Positions 34,960 through 47,636 of a stretch of 64,000 nt of DNA are shown in pieces. The stretch lies in the NCBI GenBank assembly GCA_946803715.1, contig CAMPET010000003.1, forward strand, positions 1,040,932-1,104,931. The letters run 5' to 3'. Position numbers and translations under genes: made by a program. Numbering within the stretch: the stretch's first letter is position 1; each line of letters starts with the position of its first letter. Source of the DNA: Beroe ovata. Its lineage: Eukaryota; Ctenophora; Nuda; Beroida; Beroidae. The notes below the pieces were generated by a model, which saw only the letters and a list, made by a program, of their open reading frames with translations, ran no database searches and was not told where the DNA came from.

Positions 34960-35797
34960 GTGAGTTTTCACACTGTATAGATTCGTGTGTAGGCTTTTGA
35001 AATTATTGCTACCTTTGAATGCCTTTCTTGCAGTCTTGTCATGTCGGCGCGCGTTTTTACATCCAATTCTGACCAAACTGACATCATTACCAAAGAAGAA
35101 TGACTTCATTTCACAAAATCGTTTGGAATGTCCTTGGACTTTTGTCCATCAAGTTCAGACCTTAGTAAAGGGACTTAGTTCAGACTATAGTGAACTCAAA
35201 TTAAATACATACCAAGGTATTCTTCCCTGATGTTTTTTCACTGATGTTTTTTCACTGATGTGATTACTCATCACTCATCACCCCCGTGCACAGCACCATA
35301 ATAAATGAATCAGAATGATCACCTCGTACATCATGGTCTGTCACGTGACCACGGTCAGTACCGCTGGTTGGCTGGGTGCCAGGAACTGCTAGCGGCAACC
35401 GCGTGAACCACATGGCGACATTTTCTCGTCAATGTTAGTGTTACTGCTGCACCTCTACATAATATACTAAGGTACCGTGTATCACGTTACAGCTGTGATC
35501 TGTAAAAACTGTTTCACATTTCTGATCTAAGTAACAGCTTGAACTGCCTTATTTACGAGATGTACACTCAGAACAACTCAGTCTCTACTACTCACTCCGT
35601 TCAGTCGAAGATATTTGCCACCATTCGTCTTTTCTCTAGTACATTTTTCCGTGTTGAAATTTGAAACTCCTTCAAGATGGAACGTAAAAGACGTCTTTTT
35701 CCGTTAGAGAGCTCTCCCGTTAAATAACCCAGAATCGAAAACGTTGAAATTCTTTTCTTTTGAGGAAACTATCTTTTCTGACAATCTCCCCGCACAG

Positions 35798-35950
35798 CAC
35801 TCGCATGATTGCTGCAGTGCAGCTAGGTACATCATGATAGCTACTGGTAACGAGGAGTGCAGTGATCTGTCATGTGAATGTTCCTCTGTGGTGTCAATGG
35901 AACATCTCCTCCTCAAACTCAGTGACACCACCACCAACATCGCCAGATAT
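35798..35950 (+). CDS. Cys-rich exon of AIP3-domain gene
   Basis: A 153-base phase-0 exon (acceptor ccgcacag, donor gtacgg) of 51 codons. It holds HSHDCC, then ECSDLSCECSS and a helix MEHLLLKLSDTTTNIARY. The cysteine spacing does not match a known zinc finger. Phase fits the neighbouring exons. Confidence 0.5.
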
Positions 35951-38575
35951 GTACGGGTGACATATCCCTTTTTTATTTTGATGAGGGGGTGGAGACAGTG
36001 GGGTTGTAATTAAAGAATGAAGGGGTTTTGGATGGTGGGTCAGCACTCAGCGTGATACCTGGGAAATTGTGGCGGGTTAAAATTTGGACGAGATAGGGTA
36101 GTAATTGGAGGTAGTCCGTTGTTCTGCGGTGTTTATGCAAACCTAGAGACATTCCTCAGACTATTTGTCTTAATAACCATCTACAACTTGATCGATGTTT
36201 GGAGAAAAACGACAAATCCACCCCACATATATGCCTAGTATAAACAAGCGCATATGAACATATATGCTATCTAACTTGGGTCTTTATGTGAATGTTTTCC
36301 CTGAATTTCACATTTTATCGAACATAATGAATTTCATCACCATTTCTTGGTTATTCTTCATTTGGTCTTCCGCATGATCTTATTATATTTGACTAAACAT
36401 AATGTTGTTTAGTATAGCCCATGCTAAATATCTGGGTATGTTGATATTCCAGATACTATCACCATACGCATATCACAAAGATTGTGTTGACGTCATTTTC
36501 TTCTTTCTTTTTTCTATTATATTTTCCTCACTTCGATTCTTAGTCATTCTATGCCACATTGCAACTTTGTTAGGCGAAATACTGCGAAATCTGGCATCAA
36601 GCCAATGTTCAATACTCAGTTCAGTCTCTTATGGGCCCAACGGTTTGTTTTTAAGCATGTGGCAGAATGACCGTTTAATAAGAATTCTTGGACTATGAGT
36701 GGAACCTGCAATATGCACGCAAACTTGAATAGTATTAACTCTTCATGATAGTAGGGGACATAATATGTTCTTGTTGCTGCAATTTTCCGCATGATGGGTT
36801 AAAATCTTGCCAGGAGAATTCAAGATGTTACTTCTTCAAGATAACACCTTCTTGCTGGGAAAAACCCCCCCTTCATGATATTCTACTCATGATACTTAAC
36901 TCTGACATACAAATACATTTGTGTACAATTTACACGGTAAAATGTATAGCTTGTTCAGATTTGGCGTGCACTCTGCAGCACTAATAGATCGAATGGCTAA
37001 ATCCCTCTCGAGCACGTTATCCAATCAAATGCTGCGAATTATTCAGCTGCCATCCATGATCCAATCATGGGTCCTCGATCATTTGCTCTCATCCAATCAC
37101 ATGTCCCCGATCATTTGCTCTCATCCAATCTGAGGACGTGGATATTTTAGCGGGAGACTACTCTCTTGTACTCGGTGTTCAAATAGCTCTCCCTCTTCAT
37201 ATGCCTCGTATTTGTCACCTTCATAATTCCTCGGGTTGGCTTCGTAATGAGTGTGTGTGTGTGTGCGTGTGTGTGAGTGAGTGGGGGTTTCATTCGAATA
37301 TCAATCCAGAAATCGTATTATAAGGATCGTTTTTAACGTCGTGTAATTCAGTAATTGACTCTCCTATATCAACAACTGCTGATATTGGATTGTTTTGTCT
37401 GTAATTTAGAACTGAGTAGAGCTAATTGCATGTCTGAGAAAATGCATATCTGAGAGATGATATCGAAAATACCCTCTGCAAATCCTTTTTCCCTCCGAAA
37501 TCTCCTCTGAATCACACCCTAGTGTTCTTGAACGCCGGCGTGGGTCTTGTCAGGATTATCCGCCTGATTCATTTAGTGACCTAGCTGGGATAACGGATTC
37601 TCCCATCATATTCCACCATCTCGTGCAAATCCATAGCACACGGAGACACGTGATTCAACTTGTTGGTCACGTGGGTTACCATGGAATCTACTGTTAATGA
37701 TCTCAACCCGCTCAATTAATGGATATCGGTATACATTCCCGCCCATTAATTCAATCTCTGCATTTGGCGTTCTGTGCAACTGGAAATTATGGCATGACAC
37801 GCATTGTACATAACCGACAATCGTTCTTGTACTATACGCTGTTGTCATCGTACTGTGTTGTCATGATGACAAAATGCTGTCATCATCGGACACGTCACTT
37901 GTCTTTATTTCAACACTTGACATCATATGTTATGCACATATCGATCACTTCCGTTATCAGACTCTTCCCGTCAGTACAGCTTCTCCACAAGTATTTTGTT
38001 AGTTTCCCGCACAAACGCTGTCGTTAACTTAGGCCTGAGTTTTGTTTAAGCATATTATGGGCGTGGTGTGAGAATCATGATTTGCCGAATCCTTGTTTAC
38101 ATCAGTTGGTTTCTATTGTCGGATTTGGGAATAGCTGCGCAATCTTGGTAGGGACCCAATTTCGAGATTGCCCCCCCCCAATATCTCTCACAAATCCCAC
38201 CGTTGGGTGTCGAATATGGCGTTGTCGACAATACCGTTTCTCTCCGTCTTGTACAAAACCATGTTATTGAGTTATCGGTTTCTCCCTGTATATCATGAGT
38301 AGCGCATGATCCATGATTCTGTTCATCGTCATTTATCGGGGAGGAGGGGGTTATTGGGACCAGTATTGGCGGCGTCATAATACCATGTCTCGGTGATGAT
38401 TCTCAGAATTACTCACATTAATTACTGTGTTGTCATGGTAACATGTGGTAATCGCGTGTTGTCAGCCACACGAGCGGTAACATGTTGTCATGTTATTGAT
38501 GTGCTAATGTGATAACCCGTATGTGTGTCATGATGCAGTAACTGATCATGTAACAGTGGTCACCATGACAACCAC

Positions 38576-38596
38576 ACACACACACATACACACACN

Positions 38597-38626
<30 letters not shown>
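38576..38626. repeat. CA microsatellite with single N
   Basis: (CA)n tract with an N at 38596, in an intron of the AIP3-domain gene. Confidence 0.95.
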
Positions 38627-38627
<1 letters not shown>

Positions 38628-38705
38628 AGCCCCCTCCTTCCCTTACCTGGTTCATGGATGTACTTCAGGGATGACTGTTACAGTGGCTGTAATAGACTCT
38701 CTCGT

Positions 38706-38719
38706 GTTACCATGGTAAC
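38706..38719. promoter_or_regulatory. RFX X-box-like palindrome, second copy
   Basis: GTTACCATGGTAAC again, identical to 18532-18545, in an intron of the AIP3-domain gene. Half-matching ttaccatgg sequences occur at about 37675 and inside the 52-kb hairpins, so the palindrome may also be a repeat-family core. Confidence 0.35.
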
Positions 38720-39678
38720 GTGTTAATTCTGCTAATCAGGATCATGTTATCTGAGACATGATCAGTCGTGTTTGCAGTCGTAGCCTTGTACCTTCTTCAT
38801 CATGAGCATTCAGGGTTCCACTTTCCAGACAATCTAGACGCTGTCTGGATCGGTTGGAATATCCAGGTCAAGATACGAGTTCGATTCAAAATGCCAGAAC
38901 AGAGATCCGAAGGGTGTCTCAACAGAAATTCCCTGGTTCTCTTCGAGCAATGCTCAGCGGAAACCATTCAATGGTAGACCAATGCACATCATGCGTATCC
39001 CCTCCCCCTTGCGCCCACTGATCTGTATAAACTGCTTTCTTTCCGTACTATGAACCTGCCTGTTAGGAGTTGTGTAAAGTGTGTCTGCAACTGTTATAGT
39101 GCATCGCCATATACTAAATTACAACCGCCTTATTTCACGTATCGAGCATAAAACCCGGCTAGTAGATGTTTCTGAACCATATTCCACTCCTACTGATCTC
39201 AGGAACATATCTACAGAATGTTTTTGTCAGTGATCTGACAATGATCAATATCAATGAGACGAAGAGATTGCAATGATCTATCGCGGCATGCGCCAATGCT
39301 CTGCATTAACTTGAACTGAGGAGGCGGCTCCAGACGGGCGGGCGTGGTGGCACTGCGACCCACCTGTCGGCGAAACTTGATCACCAAATCGACCATAAAA
39401 TAATGATACATATGCAGTCCCTTGCCGGTGCCCCTTTCTTTCCGTTTTTGCGAATTTTCATGCCTATATTCAGTCTGACTACGTTTTCTTGGAATTGCTG
39501 GATATCCTTACTTCTTTAGTATCTTCGTTGCTGTTTCAGACTTATGGGGCTTTGAAATCCATCATCATTTGCCTTGCATAAAATGTATGCAAACCTCTGA
39601 ATCTGATGGAATTCTAAGAACCTCTACATTTTAAAAAATGTTTTCCTGTTCTCGACAGCATTCATCACGAAACTGCAG

Positions 39679-41127
39679 TTTTCGTACTACTCTGATACCA
39701 CCACAGTTTCTAGTAATAATGAATGTCCTGAAAAACTTGTGATTGTGATGAGTGTTAACACAGAAGAAGATACTCCAGACTACCCTGGAACCCTGCTTTT
39801 CCCCCAACCGGAGGGTGTAGAGATGGGGAGATATACTGGCCAGCGTAACACAAGTGGGGAAGGAAGTAGTGACACATCATTCTATGATGCAGAGCTAGAC
39901 CTCTCCCCTTCAGCGCTCCTGGTGAACCACTCTCCTCCCTCCATAGCAACGAGCACGCCACACCTAGCAACCACACCACCTGACCTAGCATCGTGCCTAG
40001 CAACATCTTTAGCAACCTCCCTCCCATCCTACGCTGGATCTTTGCCAAAGTTAGGCTCATCACCCCGTTACCAAGCGTCATCACCCCCGCCATACAACAT
40101 GACACCACCCCATAGGGTGACAGAGTTCCTCTCCGATAGCCCGTATCAAGAACCTATCACACCTCTTCGTGGACCTGTTATGGAGTGTGACAGTCACGGA
40201 GTTCCTTTCCTCGACATGTCAGACACAGATTCATCCTCCCTCAACAGCTCGCCCAGATCTCAAGCAAATCGGGAGACTGACAAAGTAGTAACGCCCGCCA
40301 CCACAAGGCGAAAATGGAGCAAGTGTGCGAATAACCTCTACATCAGTTATCTCGACAGCAGTGATGAGGGGGAGGGAGAAGGATCAGTTGTTGATGAAGT
40401 CAGGGACATCAAGGAGACGAGTATAGACGGGATTTTCATTGAGTTTGACAACGATATTGCCCGGATTGTCGACAAGAAGAGGTGTTCTCACATCAGTGCA
40501 CTGGCCCGAGTTTCGTGTGTTCATCATGGAACTCCGAAGTTCCTGAAGCGACGGATGTCCGGTCTCAAGTCACGGTCATGTGAGCAAATGCCAGTGGAGG
40601 ATAAGCAATGCAAGCAACAAGTGGCTCGCGGTGATAAGAAGATGCGACCACACTCAGCTGGCAGCTCAAGGAGGATAGCTGAGAAGCAAGTCCACAGCAC
40701 AAGGAGTATGAAGGAATCGAGTCCTGTGAGGAGCAGATTCAGACGAGAGCCTTCACAAGACTCTCCACTTTCACCAGCCCCTCTCGCGCCTCCCCCACAG
40801 CCCCTCCCTCGGGAAGTGTTCCACCGAGCTCGTATCTCCTTCTCATCAGGTTCCAGCCACGGCAGTAATGAGGAGCTGGCCAGTGATTTCGACAGTGAGA
40901 ATAGAGATCAGATCAGGGATAGACAGCCCAGTGATGAGAATGAAAATAAGATTAATATGAAGGTATATGGATCTAAATACTGTTCGGGAGGCAGTGAGTG
41001 GGAAGCTGTGATCCCACGCCAAAGGAAAGCAGTAACTCCAGCATGTCAGGTTGATGTTCTAGAGCAACAGCTACGGGGATCGATAGCGAGGGATGATAAG
41101 AGCAGATGTAGTGTTGACCGTGATGCT
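39679..41127 (+). CDS. Large central exon of AIP3-domain gene
   Basis: Open for 483 codons with donor gtaagt at phase 0. The acceptor gcag at 39678 keeps phase 0 with the previous exon; another acceptor (cgacag, 39658) would need phase 1. The protein is Ser/Pro-rich at first (SPSALLVNHSPPS, PPYNMTPPHRV), then has basic Ser stretches (SSRRIAEK, SPVRSRFRREPSQDSPLSPAPLAPPPQPLP) and acidic patches. Proline-rich PPPQPLP could bind SH3 or similar domains. No folded domain was recognised. It is likely a disordered scaffold region. Confidence 0.7.
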
Positions 41128-41362
41128 GTAAGTTTCTGTTGGCACAGTATCTCCAATAGCTAATATTCTCCACTGACCTTCTATTAAATTGTTTTATAAA
41201 AGGGTTTTACGCTTGAAAAGCAAAAGCTACTACTACTAGGTATTGACAAACAAGCTGACAGACTACATACCACAAAATAAATCAAAGATCGCAAGGAAGG
41301 CATCCTTACTTTGCTAACAGTATTTCATTTTAGAATCCGTAGACTAATTCCCATCCCCTCAG

Positions 41363-41408
41363 GTTCCTGACGACCTGTACAAGGCAAGCCAGCAGAGACA
41401 ACCGAACG
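41363..41408 (+). CDS. Small exon of AIP3-domain gene
   Basis: A 46-base exon (acceptor cccctcag, donor gtgagt) encoding VPDDLYKASQQRQPN, entering at phase 0 and leaving at phase 1. It joins in phase to 47637 across a 6.2-kb intron. Confidence 0.6.
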
Positions 41409-42350
41409 GTGAGTGTCACAGTGAATTTTCTATAATCGACTTTCTCGCCATTCACTTCTTCTTGACATTCACAAAATTCCGTTTCTCCCTCTCTCTCTCA
41501 AGCTCTCGCCACATTCTATGAGGTTGTGCAGAAAACAGGTTATTGGGTTTAAGCAGGTATCAGGAGGTATTGAATTTGATGCAAGACGTGCAACCACAAC
41601 TATTGAGCAGCACACTAGCACGGCACGTCTATAATAGGGCCCTAGCATGGTGACTATTGGGTCACTATGGTAACAAATGAAAACCGAACATCCAAAAAGC
41701 GTCCATTCCAGAAAACTCTAGAGCAAATGCCAGTGTAATTGTCACACCGATTAGGCTGCATAATACATGGGTTGTTACGAATGGTTGGACTTACACTGCA
41801 AGTTCTTGTCGATGGAGCGTTCTTTCTCTCTCATAATTTGAAATGTATGCAGTTATCAATATTTCTCTCGCCAATTTGAGGGCATTATTATACAAAATTG
41901 TCAATTTTGAGTTGAAATTGTCACCTGTCACAGCCATATGTTATGTACGTGAGAATATGAGTCATTCAACGTTTCAAAAAAAACAATTTCTCGATGTCAA
42001 GTTTCCTGCTGTTTCTTATTCTAGAGAAGCACAATTCAGCTGCTCATGCGGGTGTTGCTTTGCGGGAATTCCACTTTTGCTCTCTGTGTCGGTGGTACTT
42101 TGCGGAACTCCTCAGCCACGAACTTAACACTAGTGGTAGTTTGTTCGTGACCACCCCAACCGAACTTCATTTGTAGACACAGTGTGTCTGACACACGCAC
42201 AAGCTACACAGTGCACTGGCACACATACACGCGTGTGCGTGTGTCTAAATCTCATAATGACTCCTATAGTATATTTTCTCCCCCTTACCTCTATAACATA
42301 ATAATATAGTTCTCTGCTTTCTCTCTCCAATCTCCATCTTTATTGGTTGT

Positions 42351-42420
42351 GGTATTGTAGCATGGTGTTGTAGCATGGTATTGTAGCATGGTGTTGTAGC
42401 ATGGTGTTGTAGCATGGTGT
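42351..42420. repeat. 15-bp tandem repeat
   Basis: Units of ttgtagcatggtgtt repeated four to five times inside an intron. Confidence 0.85.
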
Positions 42421-42491
42421 TCGACTGCTCGTGTTGGTTGTATTAACATTGTACACAGTGGTAGAATATCAACAGCATGGTTATTGAGAAT

Positions 42492-42540
42492 CGCGTATTG
42501 CTCGCGTAAAGCTCGCGTATTGCTCGCGTATTGCTCGCTG
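42492..42540. repeat. 12-bp tandem repeat
   Basis: Units of attgctcgcgt/aaagctcgcgt repeated about four times, just upstream of the long hairpin at 42667. Confidence 0.8.
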
Positions 42541-42666
42541 TCATTACTTCAAGTTCATGAAGGATTGAACGTTACTACGTATGTGGTAATGTGGTGTATT
42601 GTTGTTTGGGTTTTTTAGACTAGCTGTGACCTTCATTAGAGTAGTTACTCTAGTAATTACTCTGGT

Positions 42667-42761
42667 TACCGTCCTTCCTTCCAGATATGGACTGGTCAAT
42701 GATACCTCTACAGACTCTGTAGAGGTTTTACTGACCAGTATACCTGGAAAGCAGGATGGTA
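42667..42761 (+). ncRNA. Pre-miRNA-like long hairpin, candidate
   Basis: Arms of about 47 bases (42667-42714 and 42716-42761) pair over almost their whole length. There is a perfect 11-bp inner stem (ACCTCTACAGA against its complement), then a mismatched zone, a block pairing GGTCA-type sequence, a two-base GG bulge, and a further paired outer stem ending in tacc/ggta. Mismatches and bulges are dispersed, as in pre-miRNAs. The terminal loop is very small in this fold, which is atypical. It lies in the 6.2-kb intron between exons 41363-41408 and 47637-47867 of the host gene, sense strand. A frame through the hairpin is open, but its phase does not fit the neighbours. Confidence 0.45.
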
Positions 42762-44370
42762 CGTTCGGCTGAGTTCAGGCAATGACCAGGGGAATGACTA
42801 CCTAGTTAGGCAGCAATTTCAAACAGTTCGGCCCATTCGAGACTCCGCGGATTCATGAAAATTAGAATGAGAAATATATCACCATGTTTAGCCCTGTCTT
42901 CGATCGTAGCTGGAGAGGGGGAAGCTTCGTGGGTTTCCAAAGAGAGGTAGTCAATGCGATGGCTTTATTTGGAAGAAATCAGCATCAAGCTTCGTCATGA
43001 TAGAACTGGAAGAAGCAGAAAGTCGCTTTGTTTGGACAATATTATGACAGTGACACCAATTTGTCGATCTTTGTTTTGGCTCTTGTATGTTGTATTTCAA
43101 GTTGTTGTTGTTGTTGTCTTTGTTGTTGTTGTTTTTTTCCTGTTGATAATGTGAACTGAGAGCTCACGACTTGTCGGTCGTCACGGTGACACATGACATC
43201 AATTTGTGGTAATGGTATACCTATTGTCAATATGACACCAAGGCGCACTAAACAAATTATAGCATGACATTCATTATTCTATTTTTGCGACCGCGCGCGC
43301 GTTTGTGTATAAACACCACAGACTAATGTCATGACACCACTCCGAATATATTAAACTGGTGTAACTTCCACATCAGACTACTGATCCTGGCCACCACAAG
43401 AGAACGTGTTCCCCGGCCTTGATCTATGAGAATTATAAATTTGCGTTTTTGTTTAGTTTTTCCAGTGGACCGTCGAAAGATGGCTCTACGAACGTGTGAT
43501 ACTGTCACAGTTTCATCTGCCCTTTGACACTCGATGTATACATGGTATACTGTATATACATGGTATGACTGTTATACATGGTATACACTGCACGTGTCAT
43601 CATATTCATAGACTTGTAATCGGACGTCAAATTCCTTCGTTCCGATTCATTTCAGTATAACAGACCCCTCCTGCGCGATGGATCTTATTAAAATTTAAGT
43701 TTCGCATGCTCACGCATACTCCTTCATAATAATTACTTTTAAATCTTCTGTTTGCAGTATTGAATGAGATCACTCCATTTTGATATGACTGACTGGTCCA
43801 CTATATGACTAGGAATACAGTGATTGGTCAGATGTGTCTTTGCCACACCCCCCTAAAGTATGATTGATCATTGAATGCAGGTTGTTGTCCAATGTCCAGG
43901 TTTCATTGCACAGCTTTTGCTGCTATTCACTAACCACGATCATTGATCATATCTCACTGATTGGTGATGCATACATGCCTGTGTTGTGCATATCTCCTCA
44001 ACAATTGTTCGCAGTACATTCCACAAACAAAAACAAATACTAGTTACATAACTCACGTGAAAACATTGCGAGAGCCACCTGTTTTCCTCGCTGCTTGTCG
44101 CTATAACTCATCATCAATCATCAATCATCATCAACGTTTTTTGACGTTATCCATATTTGGTTGTCACGTGACACCCCGCTTGTGTCCTATGAATAATGTC
44201 ACGTGGTTCATCCCTGCTATTTGATTGGTCCCTCCATCGCGTATTATGCGTGCGTGTTTTGAGGAACAGAATATATGAGTGCTCGCATGACTTACATTAT
44301 TCATTTGAACGACATTGAGCTTACGTGCTGGGCAGTGTTCCGGGGATAGACTTCTTTAGTGTTGGGAGCT

Positions 44371-44553
44371 GGTGCAGTACCTCTCACTGCCGTGGTGCAG
44401 TGACCCGCAGTGCTGTGGTGCAGTGACCAGCACTGCCATGGTGCAGTGACCCGGACTACCATGGTGCAGTGACCAGCACTGCCATGGTGCAGTGCCTCTC
44501 ACTGCTGTGGTGTGGTGCAGTGCCTCTCACTGCTGTGGTGCAGTGACCTTCAC
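44371..44553. repeat. Minisatellite, ~27-bp units
   Basis: Repeated phrases of the type tggtgcagtgaccagcactgc with variants, about six to seven units. Intronic and non-coding. Confidence 0.85.
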
Positions 44554-46554
44554 TTTAGCAATCTCACTGTATTTTGATGTCTAATCAATTTCAGGTTTTT
44601 CCATGTCAGTACCAAGGCTTTGTTACTTCAAACTTGTGAAATCCTCCGTAAATGCATCCCGGTCTCCAACCAGCCAGTCTGTTTCGAGTATAATGACTGC
44701 TCCGATAATGACTTGAGGTCATTTCCCCATGTTTTCCCCTAACAAATAGGAATTGATTCATCATCATATGGACATTATGACATATCCGTCTCTAACGTCG
44801 CTCGTCCCTTGATGACACTCAATATTGAGTATTAACCTCCTGACGTTAATTAAATAACTACTACACTAACGAAAACGTTGAGAGAGAGAGGGGACATGTG
44901 TCGATAGTAATGACAGATGTATAGCGTCATGACTGATGACATGATGACAAATAGGTAAAGTGTCATGATAATAACAAAATATGGTGCCATGACAATGACG
45001 TGATGATCATTGAATATAGTTATCTGATGTTAGAGTGAAGAGGCTTCGTTTTATTCTTTTCGTCTAAGAAATTATTTTTCAGCCGCGATAGTAATTGATT
45101 AATTGGATCAATTTTAATCTCTCAGAGTTGAAAATTTGATTACAATGATCGTCGTTGCTTTGTTTGTCGATGTTTTGACCACGTGGTCACGCCGTGCTTC
45201 GTGCTTCATGCCAATGGTGCTTGTCCGCATGGTGAATAGCAGATGTTTGTGTGTTTGAATATGTGCATAATATATTCGCTGTCCCTGTCAGCAGGTGGCT
45301 ACGTGGTCATATGTTCAGTATATGAAGTGGCTCACATTGTTTTGATGGTTGAGCGCCGCTATTGAATATACGTGACCTCCATTCAATATGTTACCCCATT
45401 GCTCCATTTTCGATCACTTATAGATTCTGCAATGCTTTCCCAGGCAGAGCTCGTTACATACACTTTGGCTTTCTTGTGAAAGTTCTGCCTTAGTTATATT
45501 ACAGCCAACTCTCTGACAGATTATAGTGAAATCTTTTTTATTCCAAGAATCCGAGTAAAGTTCTGAAAAAATAATCTTATACCGCTATAATCCGCTAGCT
45601 GTGGGTACGCCATAACTGATTTTCACTCACATTTCATGCATATATTCTGTCATTTCATGTGATACCGATATATTCTCCTAGAGATTTCATTGAGCACTTC
45701 AATTTCCCTCCTGAACTGGTACTTGACACATGGTGATCGTATATCTGACATGCACCTATGATTGAATATCAGTAGACAGTGATCGATAGCGTTTATATCC
45801 CAAGTAGGAAGTGACTGTTTTGTTGAATCTCCCAGTGGTAATTGCCATGCCCTTAAACTTCGATCTGTACATGCTATACGATAATACGATCCTTCTACAT
45901 CCTTTATTTATGCTTTTATGAGATTGACATGCCTATCGATCTCGGATTTTGACACTTTTCATGCAGACACATGTCATTCACGTTCAATGCTCATAAAATC
46001 ATTATGTGCCTTATTTTCATTCGCTTACCTAGAAATCGGCTTCACTTTGAATTCTTAGGTCAAGGTGAGCTTTGCAATGCTATTCCTCAATTTCTTGACA
46101 ATTGTCATCCTAAAGCATTTAACTGAATGAAAGAGCCACCACTTGTCTTCTCACACTGCTGTTAATTCTACATTGCGCGCTCTGTAAGTGACGTGCTCAT
46201 TATTCATTCTCTACCTACCACACTCTCTATAATGACGCATGACCGGTATAGTAATAATGTCTATGATAGATAGCATTCCAAAGTACTGGTTATGTAATGT
46301 ACAGTACCCGTAAGGGTGTCTACCTCAGACAATGAACATCTGCCCAGTAATTGATGCCACTCTCATGATAATTGGGGGTAATAGAGAGTGAGAGGAAGGG
46401 AATTGGGGAATCAGGGGAATCTGTAGGGATGTCCACTCAATTAGTATTATCGGGATGTCCACTCTATTTATTATTCGCTCTATTAATATTGCATCGCTTC
46501 ACTACCGGTATAATGATCGCTCCTTCCCGTGCTTTATCTGTATTCCAATATTCC

Positions 46555-46688
46555 ATGGCATCGTGTCCACTGTTCATGGCATCGTGTTCACTGTACATGG
46601 CATCGTGTTCACTGTACATGACATCGTGTTCACTGTACATGGCATCGTGTTCACTGTACATGGCATCGTGTTCATGACATCGTGTCTC
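46555..46688. repeat. 21-bp minisatellite
   Basis: About six units of atggcatcgtgttcactgtac with few substitutions. The period is divisible by three, so chance frames stay open through it; no sign of real coding. Confidence 0.9.
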
Positions 46689-46939
46689 CCCACTAGCTTC
46701 ATGTTGTACCACTATCTGTTCACCACTGGTATCCTGGTACAGCTGTTGTACCAGTTACCATCTGTGATCCAGGTTGCGATCCCCACACGTTATTAACCAT
46801 TATCATACAGAGAGGTGGCTGGTGGGGTGTATAATATATTTCGACTTCCATGTCACATCACCGATATCAAAATAGTATTGTTTTACGTTATTATACTGTG
46901 GTCACTGGTCAGTCGTTAGTAATCCCAACAACAAGCTTT

Positions 46940-47058
46940 CATGAGGTGTTGTGTGTGACTGTGTTTGTGTCTGTGTGTTTTGTGAATGCGTATGAGTGTT
47001 TAGGCGCATGTGGGTGTAGGTGTCTGTGTGCTTGTGTGTGTCTGTGTGTGTGTGTGTG

Positions 47059-47089
<31 letters not shown>

Positions 47090-47155
47090 GTATGTGTGTG
47101 TATGTGTGTATCTTTGTTTCTGTGCCTGTGTCTGTGTCTGTGTCTCTGCGCTTAG
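46940..47155. repeat. TG/TCTG low-complexity tract
   Basis: Long GT-rich stretch with a (TCTG)n core at about 47061-47090. Intronic. Confidence 0.9.
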
Positions 47156-47636
47156 AGCGGGAACGTGTTTTCAGCATCCTTCAGTGCTCTGGTACCACAC
47201 TCCACAGTGTTGAATATTAGATAACCAGCACATATTATGCGGCTCTAGAGATTTGACATTATACACCCTCACTATAATTATTCTACCCTCAAATCGGTGT
47301 AGAAGCGCGGCCTGCCTCGTCTAAGCATGGGATTTCCCCCATCATATTATGTGTTGACCACCCTGTCGGAACAGCACGTATTTCCCACAGTCTTGCGCTC
47401 GTTCAGAGTTGTATAGAATCAGTGCTCACTTTGCTTCATCTCAAAGCGCATTTATTCTTCGAGTTCAATGACGGTTTAGGTACTAGCTTGCTCTAATTTT
47501 ATTTCATAGTAACTTTGTTTCTCCTAGTCCATGCTCCCATAGTTTAGAATGCACGTGGCACCGTGCAACGGTGAGATACAACAATGCACCACCGTGCACA
47601 GTTGTACAACCTACTGTTTCCATGACAACACCACAG

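Noticed and set aside
42677-42755. Hairpin at 42667 as a coding exon between acceptor-like ttccag and donor-like gtacg
   Set aside because: One frame is open, but the required phase does not match either neighbouring exon, whereas 41408 joins 47637 directly in phase.
46372-46796. Long plus-strand open frames through the 21-bp repeat
   Set aside because: The period is divisible by three, so all frames stay open; composition is repetitive and no splice or start context supports coding.
46850-47220. Open frames rich in Cys/Val in the TG tract
   Set aside because: Low-complexity GT repeats produce such frames automatically.
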